From Candidatus Zixiibacteriota bacterium (GTDB lineage Bacteria; Zixibacteria; MSB-5A5; JAABVY01), in NCBI GenBank assembly GCA_011056555.1, contig DSEQ01000047.1, positions 1 to 64,000 of the forward strand: a DNA stretch of 64,000 bases. The letters run 5' to 3'. Below the pieces are notes generated by a model. The model did no database searches. It was not told the origin of the DNA and saw only the letters and a program-made list of their open reading frames with translations. This document shows positions 41,644 to 50,098 of the stretch, one piece after another. Position numbers and translations under genes: made by a program. The stretch's first letter is position 1; every line of letters begins with the position of its first letter.

Positions 41644-42937
41644 TTTAATCGCCAAGAAACGCGACGGGGAAAAGCTCTCGCAGGAAGAGATAAAATTTCT
41701 TGTGGAGAACTATACTGCCGATAAAATCCCCGATTACCAGCTCTCAGCGTTCCTGATGGCCGCTTTCTTGAATGGTCTCGACACGGACGAAACTTTCTGG
41801 CTGACTGAAGCAATGCTTCATTCCGAAACCAGCATCGAATTTCCCGAAAAACTGCATCCGGTGTTCGATAAACACTCCACCGGGGGTGTGGGAGACAAGA
41901 TCAGCCTGACCCTCTCCCCGCTTATGGCTTCTCTTGGATATAATATCGCCATGCTCTCCGGACGGGGCCTGGGTCATACCGGCGGCACACTGGATAAGCT
42001 GGAATCGATCCCCGGCTTGAATCCCTTCTGGAGCAAAACACAAATCAAGAACCGCCTGGGGAAATGCGGAATCGCAATTTCCGGCCAGACAGAAGATATC
42101 GCCCCGGCCGATAAAAAAATCTATGCTCTTCGTGACCTTACAGGAAGAGTAGAATCGATCCCGCTCATCACCGCCAGCATACTTTCCAAAAAGCTGGCGC
42201 TGAAAACCGACGGAATAGTTTTTGACATAAAGTCCGGCTCCGGAGCATTTATGAAGACCGCAGAAGAGGCCAGGAAGCTGGCCCGATCTCTTTTAAGTGT
42301 CTGCAAAAAATTCAGGCATCCGGCTGTATCTCTTCTGACCGATATGTCCGAGCCGTTGGGGCATTACATCGGCAATTACATGGAGATTATCGAAACGGTC
42401 AATTTCCTGAAAACCGGGGAGCCCGAGGATATAAGGGAGGTAACCTTCAGGCTGGCCTACGAAATCGCTCGCATGAACGGGAGCCCGGAAAACAAAAGGG
42501 AGTTTTCTGCGCGGCTTAGCAAGGCAATCAGCTCCGCAGACCCCCTGCAGAAATTCATCGAGTTTGTTAAGATCTCCGGCGGCGATACCAAAATCCTGTC
42601 TAATCCTGAAAGCTACCACAGGCCGAAATCCGGCGGAAGACTGCCTGCCGGCAAATCCGGCTATATTGCCGCATTCAATACAGAACTTATCGGCAAAGCC
42701 TCGCTTGTGCTTGGCGCTGGAAGGTTACGGATCGAGGACAGAATCGATCCAATGGCAGGCATTCACATAACCAAAAAGATCGGTCAGGAAATCAAAGCGG
42801 ATGAAACTCTCTTTGAGCTATACGGTTCGAATAGAAAGGCGGTATCCGCAGCAAAGACAATGCTTTCTGAATCGTATAAAATCAGGAAGGAAAAGATTGC
42901 ATCGCCTCGAAAAATCATTACCTTGATAGAAAATTGA
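41630..42937 (+). CDS. pdp: Pyrimidine-nucleoside phosphorylase
   Basis: 435 residues, typical of thymidine/pyrimidine-nucleoside phosphorylase (deoA/pdp). Phosphate loop KHSTGGVGDKISLTLSPLMASLGY, catalytic SGRGLGHTGGTLDKLESIPG, KKLALKTDGIVFDIKSGSGAFMKT, TDMSEPLGHYIGNYMEIIE. C-terminal domain from ~350 (YIAAFNTELIGKASLVLGAGR). Converts (deoxy)uridine or thymidine to base plus (deoxy)ribose 1-phosphate, the substrate of deoB. Together the four genes are a complete cytidine-to-acetaldehyde route. The choice between deoA and pdp is not certain. Confidence 0.93.
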   Translation: MLAPDLIAKKRDGEKLSQEEIKFLVENYTADKIPDYQLSAFLMAAFLNGLDTDETFWLTEAMLHSETSIEFPEKLHPVFDKHSTGGVGDKISLTLSPLMASLGYNIAMLSGRGLGHTGGTLDKLESIPGLNPFWSKTQIKNRLGKCGIAISGQTEDIAPADKKIYALRDLTGRVESIPLITASILSKKLALKTDGIVFDIKSGSGAFMKTAEEARKLARSLLSVCKKFRHPAVSLLTDMSEPLGHYIGNYMEIIETVNFLKTGEPEDIREVTFRLAYEIARMNGSPENKREFSARLSKAISSADPLQKFIEFVKISGGDTKILSNPESYHRPKSGGRLPAGKSGYIAAFNTELIGKASLVLGAGRLRIEDRIDPMAGIHITKKIGQEIKADETLFELYGSNRKAVSAAKTMLSESYKIRKEKIASPRKIITLIEN

Positions 42938-42977
42938 GAGGTGAGGGCGAAGCTAAAGAGAGGTTTTTTGTCGAGTA

Positions 42978-43520
42978 ATGAGAATACGGAAATCGAGACT
43001 TGTAATTGTGCCATTGGGCGAGGTTGATTACTTCCTGATCAACAAGCTGGCCACCAACCTGTCATCAACTCTTTCCATCTCAGCCAACATTATGCAGGGT
43101 GTAAAAATCCCGCCGGAATCATATAATATCATGCGCTCGCAGTATTATGCCACCGTTATACTGCAGAAACTGGAAATCATGAAATCCAGCCACAAGGAGC
43201 TTATGCTGGGCATTATGGAGGAGGACCTCTATGCCGGGGAGGAGCATTCGGTAACCTCGGAAATAGACCGCCTGACGGGCTGCGGGGTGATTTCACTCAT
43301 GCGTCTGCGCACCGATTTTTACGGTCTTCCCGAAAACGAGAAATGGGTCTATCCCCGCCTCTACAAGGAGAGCTTTAAAATCGTGGCCCGCTTGATGGGC
43401 ATGCGTGCCTGCCGCAATCCTCACTGCATACTTTATTATTCCGAGGATATGCGCGATATTGACGACAAAAGACTCAAACTTTGCGATATCTGTCAGAGGG
43501 AATTTTTTAAACTGGTCTAA
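42978..43520 (+). CDS. Archaemetzincin homologue lacking the catalytic zinc site
   Basis: 180 residues. Archaemetzincin features: an N-terminal RLVIVPLGEV strand, MEEDLYAGEE, and VISLMRLRTDFYGLP; then the region where HExxHxxGxxHC should stand. Here it reads KIVARLMGMRAC (residues 134-145): all three His and the catalytic Glu are gone, while the Gly and Cys remain. The four structural cysteines are kept (C145, C150, C169, C172; CxxxxC..CxxC), and the Met-turn Met is replaced (CILYY). So the fold with its structural zinc is probably kept without peptidase activity. Downstream of the deo operon, 40 bases after pdp, and upstream of an MrfA-type helicase. Role unknown. Confidence 0.8.
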   Translation: MRIRKSRLVIVPLGEVDYFLINKLATNLSSTLSISANIMQGVKIPPESYNIMRSQYYATVILQKLEIMKSSHKELMLGIMEEDLYAGEEHSVTSEIDRLTGCGVISLMRLRTDFYGLPENEKWVYPRLYKESFKIVARLMGMRACRNPHCILYYSEDMRDIDDKRLKLCDICQREFFKLV

Positions 43521-43588
43521 AATCATTTTCTTGCCTTGCTTTTGATGTTTTTATTGAAAATCCGGAAACATCAGCTATTATAAATCTC

Positions 43589-45853
43589 ATGAATATCGAA
43601 CAGCTCGCTCAGGCCCTGAAGAATGACAATGAGTTCATGGATTGTGTCACCCACTGGGAGACTCTCCCGGCTATTGATCCTCAGTATGCCGATTTTCCCG
43701 ATAAGCTGAATCCCCGGCTGAAAGAGGTGCTCATAAAAAAGGGCATACGCCAGCTTTATACCCATCAGCGTGAAGCCTATGACCTTGCTTCCGAGGGCAA
43801 GAACTTTGTGGTGGTAACACCCACAGCCTCCGGCAAAACGCTCTGCTATAATCTGCCGGTGCTGAACAGGATGTTGTCCAGTCCGGATACGCGCGCGCTT
43901 TACCTCTTCCCCACCAAAGCGCTGTCCCAGGATCAGGTCAGCGAATTGTACGAAACTATTTTAGCGCTGGAAGCTGATATCAAGACCTTCACCTTTGACG
44001 GCGACACCCCTCAAAATGCACGCAGGAAAATCCGCGAGGCCGGGCATATTGTGGTAACCAATCCCGATATGCTGCATTCTGGAATCCTGCCGCATCATAC
44101 CAGATGGATCAAGCTGTTTGAGAATCTCAAGTATGTGGTCATCGACGAACTGCATCACTATCGTGGAGTATTCGGCTCGCATCTGGCAAATGTCATCCGC
44201 AGGTTGAAGAGATTACTGAGATTTTATAATACCGAGGTGCAGTTTATCTGCTCCTCGGCTACAATCGCCAATCCGGTTGAACTGGCTGAACGGATACTGG
44301 AAGAGAAGGTCGAACTGATCGACAAAAACGGCGCCCCTCGCGCCGAGAAACATTTTATTTTCTATAATCCTCCCGTGGTCAATCAGCAGCTTGGCATCCG
44401 CAGATCGGCGCTTCTGTCGGCCAAAAATATCGCCGCAAAAATAATCGCTAATGATATCCAGACCATTGTCTTCGTCCCTTATCGCACAACCACGGAAATA
44501 CTCCTGACCTATCTCAGAAACAGCCTGGGCGGCCATATAAATTCCAAGCAGGCGGTCTTCGGCTATCGTGGGGGGTATCTTCCCAATGAGCGCAGACGTA
44601 TCGAAAAGGGCCTCAAATCGGGTGAGATACGGGCGGTAGTATCGACCAATGCCCTCGAACTTGGAATTGATATAGGCCAGCTCGAGGCGGCTATTCTGAC
44701 CGGCTATCCCGGCTCGATCGCCTCGACTCTCCAGCAGGCCGGCCGTGCTGGACGCAAGCGCGGGCTTTCGCTGGTGGTGCTGGTAGCCAACAGCTCGGCC
44801 TTGAACCAGTTTATCGTCAATCATGCTGAATATATCTTCAAGCAGCCCTTCGAATCAGGTGTGGTCGATCCTAATAACTTCGTTATTCTTACTTCTCACA
44901 TAAAATGCGCCGCCTTCGAACTGCCTTTTGAAGAAAAAGAAAAGTTCGGAGTGGAAACCACGACCGAGATATTACGCTACCTGGCCCAGAAGGGCATCCT
45001 GCGCGAAACCGGCGGAAAGTTCCACTGGACCTCCGATGTTTACCCGGCCAACGAGCTGTCATTGCGTTCGGCTATCAACGACAACTTTGTCATCCTGAAC
45101 AGCTCCAATAATTTTAAGGTCATCGGCGAGATGGACCTCTTTTCAACACCGGAGATGCTGCATCCGCAGGCAATTTACCTTCATGGCGCGGCGCAGTACC
45201 AGGTGGAGGAGCTGGATTGGGAGGGGCGCAAGGCGATTGTCAAAGAGGTCGATGTTGATTACTTCACCGACGCTGAATCCAAGACCGACCTCAAGGTGCT
45301 GACTGTGGAACGTCGGGATGATCCCAGCATGTCCGGCTGGGGCGAAATCTCACTTACCACGGTTACTGTGCTTTTTAAGAAGGTCAAATTCTTCACGCAT
45401 GAAAATGTCGGCTCCGGCAAGGTCAGTCTTCCCGAGATCGAGATGTCGACCACATCTTTCTGGCAGGAGTTTCCGCTGGATATTTATGATCAGATCAAAG
45501 TCGATCGCGAGAGGATGGGCGAGGTGCTGAGGGGTATGGCCAACTGCCTTGGGGATATTGCGCCTTTATATATTCTCTGCGATAGAAAAGACATCGGTTC
45601 GATCTCCAATGTCAAAGCTAAGTTCTCGGAGAAGCCCACTTTGTATTTGTATGATCGTGTCCCCGGCGGTGTCGGATTTTCGGAGAAGATCTTCACCATG
45701 AAAAAAGAGATTTACAAAGCGGCGCGCTATCTTATAAAGAGCTGTGCCTGTGAGGCCGGATGTCCCTCATGTATCGGTCCGCCCCCCGACAACAATCCCA
45801 TCCGAAAAAATCTCGCAGTCACCCTTTTTGATTACCTGATCGATTTGAAATAA
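43589..45853 (+). CDS. MrfA/Hrq1-type DEAD/DEAH-box helicase with C-terminal Cys4 domain (DUF1998)
   Basis: 754 residues. Walker A TPTASGKTLCYNLP (near 73-87), YLFPTKALSQDQ, motif II VIDELHHYRG, motif III CSSATIANP, motif V STNALELGIDIG and motif VI QQAGRAGRKRG. The C-terminal part (DUF1998-like) ends in CACEAGCPSCIGPP, the Cys cluster of MrfA-type helicases that repair mitomycin-C adducts in Bacillus. The length matches that family. No nuclease (mrfB-like) is encoded next to it. Confidence 0.9.
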   Translation: MNIEQLAQALKNDNEFMDCVTHWETLPAIDPQYADFPDKLNPRLKEVLIKKGIRQLYTHQREAYDLASEGKNFVVVTPTASGKTLCYNLPVLNRMLSSPDTRALYLFPTKALSQDQVSELYETILALEADIKTFTFDGDTPQNARRKIREAGHIVVTNPDMLHSGILPHHTRWIKLFENLKYVVIDELHHYRGVFGSHLANVIRRLKRLLRFYNTEVQFICSSATIANPVELAERILEEKVELIDKNGAPRAEKHFIFYNPPVVNQQLGIRRSALLSAKNIAAKIIANDIQTIVFVPYRTTTEILLTYLRNSLGGHINSKQAVFGYRGGYLPNERRRIEKGLKSGEIRAVVSTNALELGIDIGQLEAAILTGYPGSIASTLQQAGRAGRKRGLSLVVLVANSSALNQFIVNHAEYIFKQPFESGVVDPNNFVILTSHIKCAAFELPFEEKEKFGVETTTEILRYLAQKGILRETGGKFHWTSDVYPANELSLRSAINDNFVILNSSNNFKVIGEMDLFSTPEMLHPQAIYLHGAAQYQVEELDWEGRKAIVKEVDVDYFTDAESKTDLKVLTVERRDDPSMSGWGEISLTTVTVLFKKVKFFTHENVGSGKVSLPEIEMSTTSFWQEFPLDIYDQIKVDRERMGEVLRGMANCLGDIAPLYILCDRKDIGSISNVKAKFSEKPTLYLYDRVPGGVGFSEKIFTMKKEIYKAARYLIKSCACEAGCPSCIGPPPDNNPIRKNLAVTLFDYLIDLK

Positions 45854-45904
45854 TTCACGATTCGCGCGCGGACCGCAAAATGCCGGACAGGCGTATTTCT
45901 CCAT

Positions 45905-46120
45905 GCGCCGCAAGGGTGGCCCGCTCAAATTTATTTGGGCGTGTATGCAGTCCGAAATTGGGTGCCCGCTACAAACTCGTTTGTGGCGGATGCTTGATTC
46001 AAGAGATCGCCGACAAAACAAGTTTGTCGGCGGCACCCATTCTCGAACGACCTCCCTGGCCGGCTCGGATAGCCACCCAGATATCCATGCGTCTGTACAT
46101 CCTCTTGCACGACGGCTGCC
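45905..46120. repeat. Interspersed repeat, forward copy of 30495-30862 (inverted)
   Basis: Starts with the CAAATTTATTTGGGCG palindrome and contains GCTACAAAC/GTTTGTGGC and GCCGACAAAac..GTTTGTCGGC hairpins, ending in CTTGCACGACGG. The reverse complement of 30495-30665 aligns throughout. The rest of the 45854-46735 gap holds the element at 46408-46550 and a decayed two-tier hairpin half at about 46630-46675 (CCCGAGC/GCTCGGG). Confidence 0.8.
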
Positions 46121-46407
46121 AGCACACAACATGAAGGTATAAGCAGCACGACCAATAGGTTTCCCCCACTTCGTGCGCGGCGTATGTCTCGTGCGCCCCG
46201 CCTTCTGGTACTTGGTACCCCGCATGAAATGTGGGCCGAAGGTCAGGCCCCTGACTGATTTAAGCGGTCATCCTGCTATGGTGATTTCAAAAGGGAGACT
46301 CACGACATCGGTAACAGTCAGTGTTCCAAGTCAGCATGAGCGCTCAGGGTGCCCCAGGCTTCAGGGAGTGTTGAAATAGCCAGCAAGTTAGAAATACGAA
46401 CCATACA

Positions 46408-46550
46408 CGTCATTCCGAGGGAGTCCCGCCGAAGGCGAGGACGACCGCGGGAATCTCCGCGGTTGCCTCAAGAATAATCGTGGAGATCACCACGTCCGTC
46501 AGGAGCCGGATTCAAAATCGCTTCGCTCCTCGCGATGACGAATATTAAGG
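46408..46550. repeat. GTCATTCCGAGGG-type interspersed repeat
   Basis: Opens CGTCATTCCGAGGGAG and closes CTCGCGATGACG, again with inverted ends. Internal CGCGGGAATCTCCGCGG. Confidence 0.7.
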
Positions 46551-46735
46551 TATTCAGGGTTTATCAATAAGCCCTTTAGCTTGGGATATTTTTTTAAACC
46601 ACCAACCCAATCTGAAGATTGGGGCACCCCAACCCGAGCTTTTATTGTTGTGCTCGGGATTGTGAGCCTGCGCTACAAAACAATGCACTCAAATATCTAT
46701 TGCCCATCCTCCAAAAATAAATAAAATACATACTC

Positions 46736-47452
46736 ATGGAATGGATTACCGACCCTCAAATCTGGATAGCGCTTATCACCCTGACAGCGCTTGAGATCAT
46801 CCTCGGCATCGACAACATTATTTTTATTTCCATCCTGGCCGACAAACTCCCGAAGAGCAAGCAGGCCGCGGCGCGACGGGTGGGGCTGGCACTGGCCATG
46901 ATAATGCGCATAGGTCTGCTGGTGTCATTGAAGTGGATGATGAAATTGACCTCCCCCCTGTTTGATATTTTTACACACGAGATATCCGGTCGCGATTTGA
47001 TTCTAATAGGCGGCGGGCTGTTTCTACTGGCCAAAAGCACCATGGAAATTCATGAGAATATCGAGGGTCATAGAAAGGAAAAGATCGAGAGGAAGGTCGG
47101 GGCGTCCTTTATGATGGTAATCCTTCAGATAATGATGATGGACGCTATCTTCTCGCTCGACTCGGTCATAACCGCCATCGGCATGGTCAAGCAACTGGGT
47201 GTCATGGTCGCCGCCATAGTGATTGCCATAATTGTGATGATGGTCTTCATCGGCGCTGTTCATCGTTTTGTGCAGAAACGTCCCACGGTCAAGATGCTCG
47301 CGCTCAGCTTCCTGCTCCTAATTGGCGTGGCGCTTATCGGCGATGGCCTGCATATGCATATCCCCCGCGGCTATATTTATTTCGCCATCGCCTTCTCGAC
47401 TTTCGTGGAATTATTAAATCAAAAAATCCGATACCGCACTAAAGCGGCATAA
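46736..47452 (+). CDS. TerC family integral membrane protein
   Basis: 238 residues, about seven membrane segments. TerC signature EIILGIDNIIFISILADKLP near the start and DAIFSLDSVITAIGMV near the middle carry the conserved acidic residues within membranes. Family members act in metal efflux (manganese, alkaline/tellurite-linked) and, as shown in some bacteria, metalation of secreted proteins. Substrate not decided here. No clear ribosome site before the ATG. Confidence 0.9.
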   Translation: MEWITDPQIWIALITLTALEIILGIDNIIFISILADKLPKSKQAAARRVGLALAMIMRIGLLVSLKWMMKLTSPLFDIFTHEISGRDLILIGGGLFLLAKSTMEIHENIEGHRKEKIERKVGASFMMVILQIMMMDAIFSLDSVITAIGMVKQLGVMVAAIVIAIIVMMVFIGAVHRFVQKRPTVKMLALSFLLLIGVALIGDGLHMHIPRGYIYFAIAFSTFVELLNQKIRYRTKAA

Positions 47453-47471
47453 AATGCTTGTGGAAACATGA

Positions 47472-47553
47472 GTAGGGCAAAACCCTTTAGCGGTTTTGCC
47501 TATTTGATTCGTGACAGGCAGAATCACTTCGATTAGCTTTGATTCTGCCCTAC
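47472..47553. repeat. Nested palindromic element between convergent genes
   Basis: Outer arms GTAGGGCA / TGCCCTAC enclose two hairpins, GGCAAAACC/GGTTTTGCC and GGCAGAATC/GATTCTGCC. Looks like a small miniature transposable or REP-type element; the first hairpin may also act as a terminator for terC. Confidence 0.65.
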
Positions 47554-47558
47554 GCCAG

Positions 47559-47584
47559 AAAAAAAGGCGCCGATCTACGGCGCC
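47559..47584 (-). terminator. Rho-independent terminator for the sorting-domain protein
   Basis: Stem GGCGCCG/CGGCGCC, 5-base loop, and a T-rich run on the minus strand, 36 bases past the stop at 47620. Confidence 0.9.
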
Positions 47585-47619
47585 TAAATTCGAAGAAAAT
47601 CCTTCTGACAAGTGAACGA

Positions 47620-48438
47620 TTACTTCATCATCACCATCTTCTTGATGTCCTTATACTGTCCGGAAGTAAAGCGATAGAAGTAGACACCACTGGCGACAGT
47701 GCTGCCGGATTCATCATCACCATTCCAGGTAACAGTATAATTACCCGCATCCTGATGCTCATTCACAAGGGTCTTGACCCTCTGGCCGAGAATATTGTAA
47801 ATCTCGACATTTACAAATCCGGCCTCGGGCAGAGCGTATGAGATATCGGTTGACGGGTTGAACGGGTTCGGTGCATTCTGGGCAAGGCTGAACTGCTCCG
47901 GAACTGCTCTTTGAGCAACCCAGCTGACATTTCCGCCTTCGAAATCAGGACTGATCTCCCTTACGTACGGCACGCCATCCACATACTCATTGTAAATGAG
48001 ATTGAGTTCGTGACTGGGAGCATCCGAGGTGAACGGAGTAACCTGGAAGCCGCTCAGAGACATGTCATCAATACGGAATACCAGGTTGGCGACTACAGCA
48101 TCACTGCTGATGGCAGCCTTGGCCAGAGCAGGCTTCTGCTCATAAACCATGCTGATCAGGCCAATGACGACGCGATTGTTGGCTTCGTCGATGTTGAACA
48201 ACTTCATATCGAAATAGTCAACTCTTTCGGCGAAATTAACTTCGGTCAGGGTCACACCCTCGCTGTATTCGAGCGGAATATCCATAGCCACAAGCTCCTG
48301 ATCATTGGATACCATCAAGGGCACAGTGACTATATTGTCGTTCATGGTAGCCTCGCCGAGACGGACAACATTGCCTGCCATCAGCATCGGAACCATCAGA
48401 AAGATTGCCAGTACGGCCATTACGCTAACACGTTTCAT
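47620..48438 (-). CDS. Exported cohesin-like protein with por-type sorting domain
   Basis: 272 residues from the ATG at 48438 (AGGAGG about 13 bases upstream; the frame extends to 48489 without a site). Signal peptide MKRVSVMAVLAIFLMVPMLMAG. Mature N-terminal part (VRLGEATMNDNIVTVPLMVSNDQELVAMDIPLEYSEGVTLTEV) has the beta pattern of a cohesin-like domain. The last ~80 residues are the sorting domain (NPFNPSTDISYALPEAG, VEIYNILGQRVKTLV, SGVYFYRFTSGQYKDIKKMVMMK). Export and surface display are expected. Could in principle pair with dockerin-bearing proteins such as that at 10761, but no evidence links them. Confidence 0.85.
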   Translation of the reverse strand: MKRVSVMAVLAIFLMVPMLMAGNVVRLGEATMNDNIVTVPLMVSNDQELVAMDIPLEYSEGVTLTEVNFAERVDYFDMKLFNIDEANNRVVIGLISMVYEQKPALAKAAISSDAVVANLVFRIDDMSLSGFQVTPFTSDAPSHELNLIYNEYVDGVPYVREISPDFEGGNVSWVAQRAVPEQFSLAQNAPNPFNPSTDISYALPEAGFVNVEIYNILGQRVKTLVNEHQDAGNYTVTWNGDDESGSTVASGVYFYRFTSGQYKDIKKMVMMK

Positions 48439-48639
48439 CAGGTAACCACCCCCTCCTAGGGTTTGTAAAGTTTCCATAAAATACTCCAAAACTTTTTATT
48501 CTTGAAATCAGTTAATCATTAATGGCGTGCCCAGTTACGTAAGTACTACATTTCTGTAGCTCTGACCACAGCCAAGATAAAGTGCAATTTTCGATTTGTC
48601 AAGAAATAAAAGATTCTACTCCCATTACTTTTAAGTTAG

Positions 48640-48942
48640 CTATTTATTAAAACCGAGAACTTTTTTGCCTTCCTCTGAAATTCGCTCCGGGGTCCAGGGC
48701 GGGTCCCAGACAACATTAACCTTCACATTCTCAACGCCTTCCACATTCTCAACCTTGCTCTGAATATCCCTGGCGATAAGTGAATGCATGGGGCAGCCGG
48801 GGGCGGTAAGGGTCATGTCGATTTCGACATCTCCATTGTCCAAACGGATATCATATATTAAACCGAGATCGAGCACGTTTAACGGGATCTCGGGATCGTA
48901 ACACTCTCTCAATGCAGCCTCAATTTTCTCCTTATTAGCCAT
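48640..48942 (-). CDS. Metal-sulfur cluster assembly factor, SufT/MIP18 type
   Basis: 100 residues of the DUF59 family: ALRECYDPEIPLNVLDLGLIYDI, MTLTAPGCPMHSLIARDIQSKVENVEGV and the C-terminal VVWDPPWTPERISEEGKKVLGF. The GCPMHS cysteine is the conserved one. These proteins help mature Fe-S proteins. No other suf gene lies next to it, which is common for SufT-like orphans. Confidence 0.9.
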   Translation of the reverse strand: MANKEKIEAALRECYDPEIPLNVLDLGLIYDIRLDNGDVEIDMTLTAPGCPMHSLIARDIQSKVENVEGVENVKVNVVWDPPWTPERISEEGKKVLGFNK

Positions 48943-49026
48943 AATAAAACTCCTGTTCGTTGTTATTCACCAATATTCAACAACGAACAGCGTTTCTATG
49001 TTTCCTGTATGGGGGAAAATGATAAC

Positions 49027-49965
49027 CTAATGATTTTTAACTCCTTGTCCTGTAGTGTATACAAAATTGAAGCGATTTCGTTTCAATTTAAATCTGAATT
49101 TCTTATACATATTCAATGCGGAATGATTATCAGCCGAGACCATCAGCATGCATCGCCTGTAACCGCCCGGTTTCATACCTTTGAGTACCTTGAATAGCAG
49201 GTATTTGCCCAATCCCTGACCCCGAAAATGGGGATCGACGACCAGGTTTGAAATCCACAGTTCCTTTCCCATGTGGGTGCAGTATATGCCCCCGGCCAGC
49301 TCCGATCCGGATAATGCAAAAGAGCTCAGGCTTCGTTCAAAAAACGCGGGACCGGAGCGGACTATCCGCAATGAGGGCGGATTACTGCCGGTATCTGTCA
49401 GCACTTCAAGGATCGGCTCATCGGGATGATCCCGGTATGCCCGTTGATCCAGCCTTGCAACTTTCCGGTCGAGGGTTTTGCTGTATTTCTTGAAAGTGAA
49501 ACCCGGTGGACGATCGACTTCTTTAACTTCGTAAGGGGCTGAAAACTCCATTTTATACCTCTCCAGGACCCTGAATCCGGCTGAAAGAAATATTCGCTTC
49601 TGAGCTTCGATATCCATGTCCGGCACAGGATCCCCGAAGACGATCGATTTTGCAGAATATATCTTCCGCATCCGAAAGACCAGTTCTGAGAGAAGCGCCT
49701 CTCTTCTTTCGGTTTTGTCCACGTAAACCATCGAGGCCAGCACGGAGTTGCTTCCGGTCTTATGGATGACAAATGCTTCCACCTGTCCATCTTTTGTCAA
49801 GGCCAGAGCTTTTTCATCCCCTCCCGTGATCTTTTCCACGATCAAATTCACCCAGAACGGACCGATGATCATGTCGCCGAATTTATTCTGCCCCCTTCTG
49901 TATTTCTCCAGAAGCAGTCCCAGGCTTGAGAGCTCGGGCCCCTGTAAAATTTTTATCTCGCTCAT
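49027..49965 (-). CDS. GNAT family acetyltransferase
   Basis: 312 residues. The clear GNAT domain lies in the C-terminal third: LVVDPHFRGQGLGKYLLFKVLKGMKPGGYRRCMLMVSADNHSALNMYKKFRFKLK, with the acetyl-CoA loop RGQGLGKYLL and the alpha-4 N..A..Y motif. The N-terminal two thirds show a second, weaker GNAT-like pattern (VEAFVIHKTGSNSVLASMVYVDK), so it may be a tandem-GNAT protein. Acceptor substrate unknown. GAGGG before the ATG. Confidence 0.82.
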   Translation of the reverse strand: MSEIKILQGPELSSLGLLLEKYRRGQNKFGDMIIGPFWVNLIVEKITGGDEKALALTKDGQVEAFVIHKTGSNSVLASMVYVDKTERREALLSELVFRMRKIYSAKSIVFGDPVPDMDIEAQKRIFLSAGFRVLERYKMEFSAPYEVKEVDRPPGFTFKKYSKTLDRKVARLDQRAYRDHPDEPILEVLTDTGSNPPSLRIVRSGPAFFERSLSSFALSGSELAGGIYCTHMGKELWISNLVVDPHFRGQGLGKYLLFKVLKGMKPGGYRRCMLMVSADNHSALNMYKKFRFKLKRNRFNFVYTTGQGVKNH

Positions 49966-50098
49966 TGATTTCCCTCGATAATTACAGCATCAATCATTAT
50001 AAGAACAAATGCAGTGCTCGCCAATCAGTTTTTACTTGACACATCATCAGCCCGCAAATAGTTTTGAGAAAAATTATTTTAGATCTTGAAGGAGGATC

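Noticed and set aside
45767-46225. 152-residue minus-strand frame
   Set aside because: Starts in repeat DNA and ends antisense inside the helicase gene; no domain and no codon structure.
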